Origin: Prauserella marina
GTDB lineage: Bacteria > Actinomycetota > Actinomycetes > Mycobacteriales > Pseudonocardiaceae
NCBI RefSeq assembly: GCF_002240355.1
Contig: NZ_CP016353.1
Coordinates: 186,001-250,000, forward strand
DNA length: 64,000 nucleotides
Direction of reading: 5' to 3'
Shown here: in pieces, positions 42,347-52,713 of the stretch
How the letters are laid out: every line of letters starts with the position of its first letter
Position numbering within the stretch: position 1 is the stretch's first letter
Made by a program: the position numbers and the translations under genes
Notes under the pieces: generated by a model
Databases searched by the model: none
What the model was told of the DNA's origin: nothing
What the model saw: the letters and a program-made list of their open reading frames with translations, nothing else

Positions 42347-44470
42347 TTACTGCTTTGTTCCCAGTGCCTTCTTGGGTTCCGCGCGATACTCGTCTCGTTT
42401 GGTGCTGGAGACGACAGGGCCGCCAGGAGTGTCGACGTCCCAGGAATCCGCGGTGCGTTGCTCCGGCTGGGATGTGCCGTTGGTGCCGGAGCGCAGTACC
42501 GAGCGGGTGGTGCGGTCGGCCTGTGGGGTGCCGTGCCGTTGGTGTTCGGCCAGCGTGGCCGCAGCGGGGCCGCGCAGCGCGATGGGAACGTCGCCCAGCG
42601 GTTGCTGACCGTTCTGAGCCTGCTGTTCGGCGAGCCTGCCCTCGAACACCGGTGCGGTCCCGGTGTCGATGCCCGCCATGAGCTCGGCAGGCACCGCGCC
42701 TTCGGTGGCGGGACGCTTGCGTTGCTTCTTGGCAGCGGCCTTGCTCTTGGGCTCGACGCGTGCGCCGGACAGCACCGGCGGAATCGCCCCTGGAACGGAG
42801 GGAAGGCGGTCCCGTTCAGCCTCGGCCGCGGCGGCTTGGGCCTTCGCGCGCTTCTTGGTGTTCTTGTTGGTGTCGAGCACCGGTGCCGCAGGCGGGGGTG
42901 GCGGCCTGAACACGTCCTGGGATTCCAGCATCGGCGGGAGCCCAGGCAGAGGGACACCGGGCTTGTTGTTCTGCCTCCCCGGCGGTGCGCCCGCGGGAGG
43001 GGGCGGCACGGAACCGGGCCGGCCCATACCGGGAACGGGCGGCTCGCCGTCCTTGTTGCCCAGTACCTTGCCCTGCTGTTTCGGCTTCTGGGGGACACCT
43101 CCGGCTGGAGGCGGCATGACCTTGCCCGGCATCGCGCCTTTGGCCGGTGGGGCTCCGCCGGGAAGGCCGCCTCCTGGTGGCACCGGCGGCGATCCTCCCG
43201 GCGAGCTCGCGCCGAGGGTCGGCGGTACGCCCAGACCCTTGCCGCCCAGTCCAGGTGGCGCGCCGAGGCCCGGCGCCATGGGTGGTGCGCCAGGCTGGCG
43301 TAGCCCACTCGCACCTGGCGCTACGGGCGGAGCGACCGCCGGTGCGCCAGGTGGCGCACCGACAGGTCCCGAGGTGGGCGCGTTCGGAGGATTGAGGACC
43401 GGCGTCGCCGTCGGTGCCCGAGGAGTCGCGGTCGGCGCGACAGGAGGCCGCGCGCCGGGGGCCCTCGGCGCGCCTCCGGGGGGCTGCGCCCCGCCGAACA
43501 TCGGAGGCGGCGGAGCGCCATTGAACGCGGGAGCGGGCGGCCTTCCGCCCGGTGGTGTCGGCGTGGGACCGCTGAACGACGTCGGACCCGGGCCGGGCGG
43601 GGTCGGACCGCCACCGGGAGGCATTGGTGGCAGCGGCATACCGGTGGCCTCGGGGTGGAGGATCGCGTTCATCGGGGCCATCCGGTTCGCGCGAGCCGAT
43701 TCCAGCTTCGAGATGGCGTCGGAGTACGAATTGGCCGTCTCGCTGATGAGCTGCCGTGCCTCTTCGTTGTACTTCTCCCGCTGCTCCTTCATGAACGGCA
43801 GGTCATAACGATCGAGGACGGACTGCCGCACGGCGGTCCTCGCGTCACCCTCCAGTCCGGCGAGAGGGCCACTCGTCGCGTACCTCGAACCAGCGGGTGG
43901 GGCGTTGAGATAGTCGTCGGTCGCCTGCCACATGGCGTCCTTGTAGCGCTTCCACAGGTCCTTCATGTTGTTCTGCGCGGTACGCATCGCACCCGACAGC
44001 AGCGAAAGGCCGAGGTGGTTGGCTTCGGCTGCCTCGCGCCACATCTCGATGTGCGCCAGAGTTCCGCCTACCTTCATCAGGTAGGCCTCTTTCGCGGCAG
44101 GCGATTCCCACTCGGCTTCGAGCGAGCTGGTCTGGTTGAACAACTCGTTCTGGACGAAGAACAGCATCGCCTCGATGTTCCACCACTGGGTGGCCCTGTC
44201 CGACGTTGTCCCTGGCTGCTCGCCCATGATCTGATCGTTGATCTGGTCGATGTCGAGCGATTCGGCGGCGTCGGAGTCGGGCCCCGGCGTCTGGGCGTTC
44301 TCCAGCAACATCGGGGGAGAGGACTGCTCGTCGAGCGGTTTGCCCTGATTCCAGTAGGAGCTGTAGGTGACGGTATAGCCGGGGACGTGCTGGACGGCGA
44401 CGCTCTCGCCGGACAGGTCCTGGCGAAGCCGGTTGATGTCGTAACCGAAGTACTTCCAGTTCGGATCCAT
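42347..44470 (-). CDS. ESX-associated WXG-superfamily protein with proline-rich tail (paralogue 2)
   Basis: A 707-residue protein with the same plan as the 653-residue paralogue: MDPNWKYFGYDINRLRQDLS at the start, EWESPAAKEAYLMKVGGTLA in the helical domain (residues about 90-260), a very proline- and glycine-rich stretch from about 265 to 610, then PLGDVPIALRGPA and an end containing WDVDTPGGPVVSSTKRDEYR. It starts 3 bp after the stop of the gene upstream, so the three genes from 45487 down to 42347 and possibly 39310 belong to one ESX substrate block. Confidence 0.78.
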   Translation of the reverse strand: MDPNWKYFGYDINRLRQDLSGESVAVQHVPGYTVTYSSYWNQGKPLDEQSSPPMLLENAQTPGPDSDAAESLDIDQINDQIMGEQPGTTSDRATQWWNIEAMLFFVQNELFNQTSSLEAEWESPAAKEAYLMKVGGTLAHIEMWREAAEANHLGLSLLSGAMRTAQNNMKDLWKRYKDAMWQATDDYLNAPPAGSRYATSGPLAGLEGDARTAVRQSVLDRYDLPFMKEQREKYNEEARQLISETANSYSDAISKLESARANRMAPMNAILHPEATGMPLPPMPPGGGPTPPGPGPTSFSGPTPTPPGGRPPAPAFNGAPPPPMFGGAQPPGGAPRAPGARPPVAPTATPRAPTATPVLNPPNAPTSGPVGAPPGAPAVAPPVAPGASGLRQPGAPPMAPGLGAPPGLGGKGLGVPPTLGASSPGGSPPVPPGGGLPGGAPPAKGAMPGKVMPPPAGGVPQKPKQQGKVLGNKDGEPPVPGMGRPGSVPPPPAGAPPGRQNNKPGVPLPGLPPMLESQDVFRPPPPPAAPVLDTNKNTKKRAKAQAAAAEAERDRLPSVPGAIPPVLSGARVEPKSKAAAKKQRKRPATEGAVPAELMAGIDTGTAPVFEGRLAEQQAQNGQQPLGDVPIALRGPAAATLAEHQRHGTPQADRTTRSVLRSGTNGTSQPEQRTADSWDVDTPGGPVVSSTKRDEYRAEPKKALGTKQ

Positions 44471-44473
44471 GGC

Positions 44474-45487
44474 TCAGAACCCTGTCTGCCTGCGAGACTG
44501 CTCCATCTGCTGATCCATCCGCTGGCGCCAGTCGTCCATGTCCATGGCTTCCGGCTGCGCGCCGATGTAGCGCTCGCCCGAAGTCACGGGATCCCCCAAC
44601 TCCTCCGTGTCCGGGTCCCACTTCTCTGTCTCGGTGTAGTACTCCCTGCTCTGGGTGCCGTCGTCGTGCTCGGTGGTGATCATGTGCTGGGTTGTCCGGT
44701 GGGTGACTTCACCATCGGCGTTCGTCGTCTCGGTGATGTTGCGTTGGTGTCCGCCGTCGGTCTCGGTTCGGCGTTCGGTGGTGTTGGTCGGCTCGCCGTC
44801 CTGGTTGTAGTTCGTGGTCGTGATGTCGCCGTTCTGATTGCCGGACGACTCGTAGATGAGGTTGCCGTCCTTGTCGTACAGCTTCTCGGTACGTCCGTTG
44901 ATGGTGTTCGTCACGACCCGCTGGCCACCGCTCGCGGTCCGGTACGTCACGGAGTTGCCGCCGGTGAAAGTCGTGCCGCTGATTCGGACGTCCTGAGCGG
45001 GGTTGTTGTCGGCCTCGCCGCTCTCCTCCATCGATTGTTCGATGGTGGTTCCGTCGATGTACTCCGGCAGTTCGACGCCCGGCGGCTTCTTGTCGGTGAG
45101 CGCGAACGCGTAGTCGATGGCGGCGAGGGAGGCGCCGCTTGAATTGTCGGTATTTTCGTACAGTTCGGCCAGAATGAGCGCCGCGGAAGGAATGGCGAGC
45201 AGATTGGTGCTCAAATCCTGCATGAAACCGGACATTTCGGAAGCATTTCGGCCTGCCAATTGTTCGCAGTAGCCGCCTTCGGGCATGCCGCCCGTGCTGA
45301 GCGAGATGTCCTCGCCGCCACCGTGCAGCAGCATGACCGGGCCCGTGAGGTCGTCCCGGAAATTGCTGCCGAGTGCCGCGATGTTCTGCCCGTAGCCCCG
45401 GAAGGAATCCGGCTCGGCGTCGAGTGTCTTCTCCCCCGAGTAGACCCATTCCGGATAGGAAGGCCCTGTTGGCTCAGGCTCGACCAT
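44474..45487 (-). CDS. ESX-associated protein, likely secreted substrate or partner
   Basis: A 337-residue protein. Residues 1-120 are a helical domain of the WXG/EspB-like kind (FRGYGQNIAALGSNFRDDL). Residues about 155-300 are hydrophilic and threonine-, asparagine- and glutamate-rich with repeated short beta-like units (NTINGRTEKLYDKDGNLIY), reminiscent of RHS/YD-type repeats. The C-terminus is a charged helix. GGAGGAAAT spaced 6 bp fixes the ATG at 45487 rather than an upstream start. No signal peptide. Confidence 0.75.
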   Translation of the reverse strand: MVEPEPTGPSYPEWVYSGEKTLDAEPDSFRGYGQNIAALGSNFRDDLTGPVMLLHGGGEDISLSTGGMPEGGYCEQLAGRNASEMSGFMQDLSTNLLAIPSAALILAELYENTDNSSGASLAAIDYAFALTDKKPPGVELPEYIDGTTIEQSMEESGEADNNPAQDVRISGTTFTGGNSVTYRTASGGQRVVTNTINGRTEKLYDKDGNLIYESSGNQNGDITTTNYNQDGEPTNTTERRTETDGGHQRNITETTNADGEVTHRTTQHMITTEHDDGTQSREYYTETEKWDPDTEELGDPVTSGERYIGAQPEAMDMDDWRQRMDQQMEQSRRQTGF

Positions 45488-45608
45488 GATTTCCTCCGAA
45501 TCCCCTGTGGTCAACGGATGACTGGCGCGCACGACACGGGCGCGCCGCAGGCACCCGCGTTCTTGAGATAACCATCACGAGGCAACCCCCTCCCTGGCCA
45601 TGCGGTGT

Positions 45609-48600
45609 TCAGTCCTCTTGAGGTAGATGTGCGAACTGCACGAGCCGTTCCCCTTCGCCACGTGTAATCAGCCAGCCTCGGCCCGGCGGCAGTTCCTCCG
45701 GCCTCCGGTTGCCGATCAGCGGGCCCTCCTCCCGCTTCCCCGACATCATGATGCCAGGAGAAGCGAGATCGCGGATGCGTGAAACTACGGGATCGAACAT
45801 CGCCCTTCCCGCGCCGCCTGAACGCCGGGTCAGCACGAGGTGCAGACCGATGTCACGGCCCTGGGTGAGGTAGTCGAGCAGCGGGCGGAGCGGGTTGTCG
45901 TGCGAACTGGGCGCGACGAGGTCGAAGTCGTCGACCAGCAGGAACAGCTCTGGTCCTTTCCACCAGCTCCGCTTTTTGAGCTGGTCAGGGGTGATGTTTC
46001 CGCCCGGCAGCCGCTTCTGCATCGCGCCGATGGTCACGTCGACCATTTCCTTGACCATCTTGTTGGTCGTCGAGTAGCCGATCAGATACTCGTCGGGAAT
46101 GAGGCCGAGGAGGCTTCGCCGGTAGTCGATGACCGCGATCTGGGCGCCCTCCGGGCTGTACCGGTTCATGATGCCGGTGGCCAGTGCCCGCAGGAAGTTG
46201 CTCTTGCCGCACTCGACGTCGCCGAAGAGCAGCAGGTGCGGTTCCGCCTCGAAGTTGAGGTACGCGGGCCCGAGGTCGTGCTCGGAGATGCCGACCGGGA
46301 TGCCGGGACCCTCGGAAGCCGGAGGAAGCTGCGAGAAGGGCAGTTCGGCAGGCAGCAGCCTCACGCGCGGCGCCGTGCGGCCGGTCCACGTGCCGTTGAT
46401 GGCATCGGCGAACGCCCCGATCGCGTCGGCGAGGTCGGTGTCGCTCGACGTGTTGTCGATGCGAGGGACGGCGGCGAGGAGCTGCCCGCCATCGGGGGAG
46501 AGGCCCCTGCCTGGCGAATTGGCCGGAACGCTCGCGGCCTGCCTCCTGCCGAACGAGGAGTCGATCGGGTCGCCGAGTCGCATCTCGACCCTGCTGCCGA
46601 ACATGTCGCGCACGTTCATGCGCAGGTCCATCCAGCGGTTCGCCGCGGCGAGGATGTGGATTCCGAAGCCGAGACCCCTGTTGACCAGCTCGTTGATCGT
46701 GGGTTCGACCTTCTCGAACTCACTGCGGAGGGTCGCCCAGCCGTCGATGACGATGAAGAGGTCGCCGAACGGGTCGTCCTTGTGCCTTCCTGCCTTCCGC
46801 TGCTTGCGGTAGGTGGCCATGCTGTCGATGCCGTATTCGGTGAAGCGCTGTTCCCGCTGCATCATCAGCGTGTAGGCCTCGGCGATACTGCGCCGCACCT
46901 CGTTGACCTGCCTGCGGCCCGCGATGCTGCTGACGTGCGCGAGGTTGCGCATCGCGGCCATTCCGCCGCCGCCGAAGTCGAGGCAGACGAACTGCACTTC
47001 CTCTGGTGTGTGGGTGAGCGCGAGACTGCCCATGATCGAGCGGAGCGCGGTGCTCTTCCCGCTGTGCGGTCCGCCGATGACGAGGACGTGGCCGCCGGAG
47101 CCTTCGAGATCCAGCCAGCACACGTCACGCCGCTGCTCGGCGGGCCGGTCGATGATGCCCGCCGCCGCGCGGAGGTTGCCGTGAAGTTCGGTGTTCTCGG
47201 TCGTCAGGCCACGATCCCTCGTGGCGACGAGCGGGCCGAGCAACTGGTCGAGCGTCGACGGCTCGTCGAGTGGCGGAAGCCACACCTGGTGGGCTGGCCT
47301 TCCCCTTCCCTCAAGCCGTTCGACGAGAACATCAAGCAGTGTTTCGCCGACTTCTTCCGACTCGTCCGGTTTGGCCTCGGCGACTGGCTCCTCCGCGATC
47401 CGGGGCCTCGCGTACCGCGTCGAGTAGTCCTGGACGGGGTCGAGCTGCCTGCCCTGGTTGTCGGTGCGGACGGGCGCGCCACCCTTGCGGTGAACGCCGG
47501 AGACATAGGCGGCCCTGAACCGCAGCAGATCGTCCGTGCCCGAGCGCAGGAAGCCGTTACCCGGCGAGCGCGGAAGCTGGAAGGCGTCCGGAGATCCGAT
47601 GGCTGCCCTGCTCTCCATGGCGGAGAAGGTTCGAAGGCCGATGCGGTAGGAAAGGTGCGAGTCGAGGCCGCGCAGCTTGCCTTCCTCCAGCCGCTGCGAG
47701 GCGAGCAACAGGTGGACGCCGAGTGAACGCCCGACTCGGCCGATCTGCACGAACATGTCGATGAAGTCGGGGCGGGCGGTGAGCAACTCCGAGAACTCGT
47801 CGACGATGACGAGCAGGGCGGGAAGCGGGTCGAGTGGAGCACCGGCCGCGCGAGCCTTCTCGTAGTCGCGCTGTGACCCGTAGTTACCCGCGCTACGTAG
47901 CAATTCCTGCCTTCGCAGCAGCTCGCCCTGTATCGCGTCGAGCATGCGGTCGACGAGGTGCAATTCGTCGGAAAGGTTGGTGATCACGGCGCTCGTGTGC
48001 GCGAGCCGGTCGAGTTTCGTGAAGGTGGCGCCACCCTTGAAGTCGACGAGCACGAAGTTGAGGATCTCGGAGTCGTGCGTCACGGCGAGCGCGAGCACCA
48101 GTGTGCGCAGAAGTTCCGATTTGCCCGAACCGGTCGCGCCGACGAGTAGACCGTGCGGGCCCATCCCGTCCTGGGCCGACTCCTTGAGGTCGAGTTCCAT
48201 CAGCCTGCCATCGGAGTTCAATCCGATCGGCACGCGAAGGCGGTCCCTGTTCGATCGCGTGGCCCACGCCTCCGACAGATCGAATTCGTAGGGATCACCC
48301 AGACCGAGCAAATCGGTCAGCTCAAGCGAGTTCGCAAGCGGTTGCTCGCTTGTGGACAGTGCGGAAAGGCGCATGGGGGCCAGGCTGCGGGCGAGCCCGT
48401 AGATGCCCGGGATGTCGAGGGCGTCGGCCTTGCCGATCGTGCCCTCGCCGTCCATCGTGCGGCTGTTCATCGCCCCCTCGGCGTCGATGTCCAGTACCAA
48501 GGTCGTCGCGTCGAGGATGCGGGGAGGCGGAGCGGAAAGGCTCACCAGCGTGACGCCCTCGACACCGCCGTCGATCATGAGGTGTTCGGAGCCGGCCGTT

Positions 48601-49577
48601 TCCCCTCCGTCGAGGAAAACGACGACGTGGGTGTTGCCGTCGCCGGTGATGGCGCCTGGGCTGAACCTCGGCCGGTTTGCCAGTACGTCGTCCAGCATCG
48701 CTTCCACCGAGCTGATACTCGGTGCCACCAGGCGAATCGGGCCAATAGCGTCCTGTTTGGACGGATGGAGGGCGTGGGGGATCCATTTCGCCCACTCCCA
48801 CTTTTCCCTGTCGTCGGGGTTGATGCAGAAGGCGGCGACGACGTCGCCGGGTGCGTGGAAAGTCGCGAGCTGGGCCATCAACGCACGCGCGAACGCGCGC
48901 TTTCTCTCCTGATCACCGGTGACGTAGATCCTCGAGAATCCGCGCAACGCGACGGCGACGGGAAGGTCGGGAACGGTCGAGTACGTGGTGACGAACTTCC
49001 GGAGCGCCATCGCGCACAGCGGCTCCAGTTCGTCGACCGGTTTCGTGTCGGGTGGCACGAGGGGTGTCGCCAGCTCCTGGCTGCCGACGCCGATCCGCAA
49101 GATCGTGAAGTCCCAGTCGTCCGGCCTTCGCTCCCATAACCTGGCACTGTGCGCCGTCGACCACAACTGGTCCGGGTTCGGATGCCGGTAGAACATGGCG
49201 AGGCGCTGCCGTTCGATGGTGTCGCGCACCTGCGCCCTCAGCTTGCTGAGCCGCCTCATGTACTTGCGCCGGTTCTCCAGCATCTCCTGCTTGCTGGGGC
49301 CGCCGCCTGCCTGGCTCATGATCTGGAACAGGATCATGCCGAGAATGGCGAATCCGTACAGACCGCCCGCGACGTACATAAGGGGGCCGCTACGGCCGGC
49401 CGTCATCATCAGGGCCATACCCGCCGTTCCGGCGAGCATCGGCAGGATCATGAGGGTGCGGGTCCAGTTCTTTTGCCCTGGTCCCGGGTTTTCCGGAGGT
49501 GATTCGAGAACGACCTCGCCTGAGGGGAGGTCAGGCGCGGGCCGGCGCAGCGGGCGCTTGACTATGATCGTTCCCAA
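45609..49577 (-). CDS. eccC: Type VII secretion ATPase EccC (FtsK/SpoIIIE family)
   Basis: A 1322-residue motor of the ESX system. Two membrane helices lie near residues 40-90, followed by three FtsK/SpoIIIE ATPase domains with P-loops GATGSGKSELLRTL, GGPHSGKSTALRSI and GDVECGKSNFLRAL and Walker B strands LLVIVDEFSELL, LFIVIDGWATL and LFLLVDDFDLV. The first P-loop is canonical; domains 2 and 3 keep the lysine. Family members begin with a short TIIVKRP strand, so the TTG at 49577, 7 bp after GGGAGG, is the best start; the frame extends to 49628. Divergent from eccD. Confidence 0.95.
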   Translation of the reverse strand: MGTIIVKRPLRRPAPDLPSGEVVLESPPENPGPGQKNWTRTLMILPMLAGTAGMALMMTAGRSGPLMYVAGGLYGFAILGMILFQIMSQAGGGPSKQEMLENRRKYMRRLSKLRAQVRDTIERQRLAMFYRHPNPDQLWSTAHSARLWERRPDDWDFTILRIGVGSQELATPLVPPDTKPVDELEPLCAMALRKFVTTYSTVPDLPVAVALRGFSRIYVTGDQERKRAFARALMAQLATFHAPGDVVAAFCINPDDREKWEWAKWIPHALHPSKQDAIGPIRLVAPSISSVEAMLDDVLANRPRFSPGAITGDGNTHVVVFLDGGETAGSEHLMIDGGVEGVTLVSLSAPPPRILDATTLVLDIDAEGAMNSRTMDGEGTIGKADALDIPGIYGLARSLAPMRLSALSTSEQPLANSLELTDLLGLGDPYEFDLSEAWATRSNRDRLRVPIGLNSDGRLMELDLKESAQDGMGPHGLLVGATGSGKSELLRTLVLALAVTHDSEILNFVLVDFKGGATFTKLDRLAHTSAVITNLSDELHLVDRMLDAIQGELLRRQELLRSAGNYGSQRDYEKARAAGAPLDPLPALLVIVDEFSELLTARPDFIDMFVQIGRVGRSLGVHLLLASQRLEEGKLRGLDSHLSYRIGLRTFSAMESRAAIGSPDAFQLPRSPGNGFLRSGTDDLLRFRAAYVSGVHRKGGAPVRTDNQGRQLDPVQDYSTRYARPRIAEEPVAEAKPDESEEVGETLLDVLVERLEGRGRPAHQVWLPPLDEPSTLDQLLGPLVATRDRGLTTENTELHGNLRAAAGIIDRPAEQRRDVCWLDLEGSGGHVLVIGGPHSGKSTALRSIMGSLALTHTPEEVQFVCLDFGGGGMAAMRNLAHVSSIAGRRQVNEVRRSIAEAYTLMMQREQRFTEYGIDSMATYRKQRKAGRHKDDPFGDLFIVIDGWATLRSEFEKVEPTINELVNRGLGFGIHILAAANRWMDLRMNVRDMFGSRVEMRLGDPIDSSFGRRQAASVPANSPGRGLSPDGGQLLAAVPRIDNTSSDTDLADAIGAFADAINGTWTGRTAPRVRLLPAELPFSQLPPASEGPGIPVGISEHDLGPAYLNFEAEPHLLLFGDVECGKSNFLRALATGIMNRYSPEGAQIAVIDYRRSLLGLIPDEYLIGYSTTNKMVKEMVDVTIGAMQKRLPGGNITPDQLKKRSWWKGPELFLLVDDFDLVAPSSHDNPLRPLLDYLTQGRDIGLHLVLTRRSGGAGRAMFDPVVSRIRDLASPGIMMSGKREEGPLIGNRRPEELPPGRGWLITRGEGERLVQFAHLPQED

Positions 49578-49677
49578 GACCGAACCTCCCGAACGCGGTT
49601 TTTCCCGTGGCCCACTTCCGTGGCGCACATTGTTACTCTGCCAGGCAAGCCTGGGTTCCTAATTGGAGGTATGTGCC

Positions 49678-51078
49678 ATGACGTCCGCGATGGGCACGAG
49701 GCTCACCAAGGTGACCATTACCACGCCGAAACGTGGTATAGACGTCGCCTTGCCTGAGGACGTCACCGTCGCCGAGTTGCTGCCCTACATTCTGCGGCAC
49801 GCCGGTGACGACGCCGCCGATACCGGCGAGCGGCACGGCGGCTGGGCGCTGCGGCGGCCTACCGGCGAACGACTGGATCCCAGGCAGACCCTTGGGGCGC
49901 AAGAAGTCCGCGACGGCGAGGTCCTGCACCTTGTTCCGGGCCAGGTGGAGTGGCCCGAGCTGGAGTATGACGACCTGGTGGAGGCCGTGGCAAGTGGCGC
50001 TCGCCGCTACGGCCGAAGCTGGGGAAGGGTGGCGACACGCAAGGCGGGCCTCGCGCTGTGCGTCGCCGTGCTCGCGCTCGGCACCCTCGTGACCTTCCTG
50101 TTCCGGTCGCCGTGGCTCGTGCCCGGCCTCGTCATGCTCATCGCCGCCGTCGTGCTCACCTCGGTGGGCGTCGTGCTCGCCCGCGCCGTTCCCGACGCGA
50201 AAGCAGGGGCGGCCTTCGCCGGACCCGCGCTGCTTTACGCCTTCGTCGGCGGGCTGGTCATCACGGCCCCGAACCATCTCGGTCTGTGGGAACTCGGCGC
50301 ACCACACCTGCTGCTCGGCTCGGTCGCGCTGTTGCTGTTCGGGATCATCGGCTACGTCGGTGTCGGTGCGACCGGGCGCATCTTCGTCGCGGCCATCATG
50401 ATCGGAGTGCTCAGCGCACTCGGAGCGCTCTTCGGCAACTCGATGTCTCCTGACGGTGCCGCCGCCCTCGTGCTGACGATCGGTATCGCGTTGCTTCCCG
50501 GCTACCCGATGCTGGCGATCAGGATGGGAAGGCTGCCGCTGCCCGAACTGCCGCAACGTGCCTCGGACCTGCTGGAGGAGGACAAGCCGAAGCCGACGCC
50601 CGTGGTGTTCGCCGCGGCGGCCAGGGCGGACGAGATCCTTTCCGGCCTGCTCCTCGGCCTTTCGGTGACCAGCGTCTTCGCCTCGTTCTACCTGCTGGCT
50701 CACGGCGGAGGGCCGTGGCTCATCATGCTGACCCTCGTCGCCGTGGCCCTGCTGCTGAGGGCCAGGTTGTTCCCCGTGCCGAGGCAGCGTCTTCCGCTGT
50801 TGCTCGGCGGAGTGCTCGCCGGGGCCATGCTCGCCTACTCGTTCATCGACGCCCCCGAGGACAACGCGCAGGTCGCGTTCTTCCTGATGGTCGTTGGCGC
50901 CATCGCGATGCTCATCGCGTTCGCGGGGGTGGTGTACAGCAAGAAGAACCCCTCGCCGTACCTCGGCCGGTTTGCCGACATACTCGACGTGGTCGCCATC
51001 CTGGCGTTGATCCCGTTCGCCGCCTACATCACCGGGTTCTTCGGTTACGTGCAGGGCCTGATGGCCTCGATTGGTTGA
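49678..51078 (+). CDS. eccD: Type VII secretion membrane protein EccD
   Basis: A 466-residue protein by this start: a ubiquitin-like YukD domain at residues 8-95 (KVTITTPKRGIDVALPEDVT) and about eleven membrane helices from residue 118 onward. GGAGG 8 bp before the ATG at 49678 sets the start. EccD forms the hydrophobic barrel of the ESX complex. The next gene, eccB, follows by 11 bp. Confidence 0.95.
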   Translation: MTSAMGTRLTKVTITTPKRGIDVALPEDVTVAELLPYILRHAGDDAADTGERHGGWALRRPTGERLDPRQTLGAQEVRDGEVLHLVPGQVEWPELEYDDLVEAVASGARRYGRSWGRVATRKAGLALCVAVLALGTLVTFLFRSPWLVPGLVMLIAAVVLTSVGVVLARAVPDAKAGAAFAGPALLYAFVGGLVITAPNHLGLWELGAPHLLLGSVALLLFGIIGYVGVGATGRIFVAAIMIGVLSALGALFGNSMSPDGAAALVLTIGIALLPGYPMLAIRMGRLPLPELPQRASDLLEEDKPKPTPVVFAAAARADEILSGLLLGLSVTSVFASFYLLAHGGGPWLIMLTLVAVALLLRARLFPVPRQRLPLLLGGVLAGAMLAYSFIDAPEDNAQVAFFLMVVGAIAMLIAFAGVVYSKKNPSPYLGRFADILDVVAILALIPFAAYITGFFGYVQGLMASIG

Positions 51079-51089
51079 GGGAATAGAAC

Positions 51090-52511
51090 GTGCCCACTCG
51101 GAAGGACCAATTACAGGCATACCAGTTCATGATGCGCCGGGTCACCTCCGCGCTCATCGTGCACGAGACCGATCCCGAGCAGACCCCTCTGCGCAGAGGG
51201 GTCGGCGCCGTGTTCGCGGGCGTGATGATCGCGGTGCTGGTCGCGGCGGGTTTCGGCATCTACGGCATCTTTACCGGCATGGGCGGCAACTCGTGGCGCC
51301 AGGACGGCACGGTGATCATCGAGAAGGAGACCGGCGCTACCTACGTTTACAGTGGTGAGGCGCTCCAGCCGGTGCTCAACGTCGTGTCGGGCAAACTGCT
51401 GAGCTCGGGCCAGAATCAGGGCGCCGAGCCGAAGCGGGTCTCCGGTTCCGACCTCGCGGACATGCCACGGAGGCCGATGGTCGGCATCGCGGGCGCTCCT
51501 GCCTCACTCCCGCCCGCCGACCGCGTCGCGAGTGCGCCGTGGACGATGTGTTCCGTCGGTGGCGAGGACATGGCCGGCTCCCCGACGACAAGCACGACCC
51601 TGATGGTCGGCGACCGGCTTTCCGACGACGTTCCGCTCGGATCGAACGGTCTGCTCGTCAGGGATGTCGAAGACGACTCGCTCTACCTGATCTGGAACAA
51701 CCACAGGTACCGGATCGCCGGTGACCGTCCCGACGCCGTCGTGCGGTCGGTCTTCGGTGCCCAGGCCGCCGTCATGGACGTGGGCACCGCGATGCTCAAC
51801 GGGTTGCCCGTCGGCCAGGACATCGGTCCGATCCAGGTCGATGGAAGGGGTAATTCCTCGACGGTCGTCTCCGGTTTCCAGGTCGGCGACATCGTCTTCC
51901 ACCCTGTCGGCGGCGGCGAGCAGTACTACCTCGTGCGCGGGGACGGGCTCGCTCCCATCACCGAATTGCAGACCCGGATCCTGCGTGGTCAGTACTCGGT
52001 GGAGCCCAAGGAGATCTCGGCTTCGGTCGCCAACTCGGCTCCGACGAGCGACGCGTTGGCGCCGGCGCAGGGCGAGGCAGCTCCGCCGCCGGTGGCACCG
52101 CCGCTCGCCGCCCCGGAGAACGGCACGGGATCCGCGTTGTGCGCCAGCACCTCGAACGCGCGCTCCGCGCCCGAGATCACGCTGGGCGGCGACACGTCGG
52201 CGCTGGACCACGGCATTGGTACGACCTCCGAAACCGAAGCTGGTACGAAGCTGGCCGACCAGGTCCTTGTGCCACCTGGCCATGTTTCGGTGGTCAGGGC
52301 CATGCCCTCGACAGGGCAGGGCGCCGGTGCTTTCGCCATCGTCACCGACGTCGGCCTGCGGTATCCGGTGCCTTCGCCGGATGTCCTCGCCGCGCTCGGT
52401 TACTCGGCCGAAACTGCCATCGACATGCCTGCCGCGTTGGTGCAGCGCATCCCGGCGGGTCCAACGCTGTCGCCAGAGGCCGCGATGCAGACGGCGCCAG
52501 CGCTCCCGTAG
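51090..52511 (+). CDS. eccB: Type VII secretion protein EccB
   Basis: A 473-residue protein with the diagnostic start TRKDQLQAYQFMMRRVTSAL, one membrane helix at about 42-65 (VFAGVMIAVLVAAGFGIYGIF) and a periplasmic-side domain with four repeat units. Two cysteines (APWTMCSVGG and GSALCASTS) match the conserved EccB disulfide. Starts with GTG at 51090. It is the third gene of the core ESX set after eccC and eccD. Confidence 0.95.
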   Translation: MPTRKDQLQAYQFMMRRVTSALIVHETDPEQTPLRRGVGAVFAGVMIAVLVAAGFGIYGIFTGMGGNSWRQDGTVIIEKETGATYVYSGEALQPVLNVVSGKLLSSGQNQGAEPKRVSGSDLADMPRRPMVGIAGAPASLPPADRVASAPWTMCSVGGEDMAGSPTTSTTLMVGDRLSDDVPLGSNGLLVRDVEDDSLYLIWNNHRYRIAGDRPDAVVRSVFGAQAAVMDVGTAMLNGLPVGQDIGPIQVDGRGNSSTVVSGFQVGDIVFHPVGGGEQYYLVRGDGLAPITELQTRILRGQYSVEPKEISASVANSAPTSDALAPAQGEAAPPPVAPPLAAPENGTGSALCASTSNARSAPEITLGGDTSALDHGIGTTSETEAGTKLADQVLVPPGHVSVVRAMPSTGQGAGAFAIVTDVGLRYPVPSPDVLAALGYSAETAIDMPAALVQRIPAGPTLSPEAAMQTAPALP

Positions 52512-52713
52512 CTGGTGTCAGACCGCGCGCAGTTGCTGTCAGCCTGCCCGTAGCGAGGCCGCACTCGCCGGGATCGTTGTGGGTCGCGTCGAGCCTTGAC
52601 CTGCATTTTTGTGATGACTTTGCCCGGAATCGCCACGACGGGGAACCGTCAGCTTTACGATTTAGTCTGAGCAGTAAACGGCGATACCTATACAAACTTT
52701 GGGGTGACGGGCG

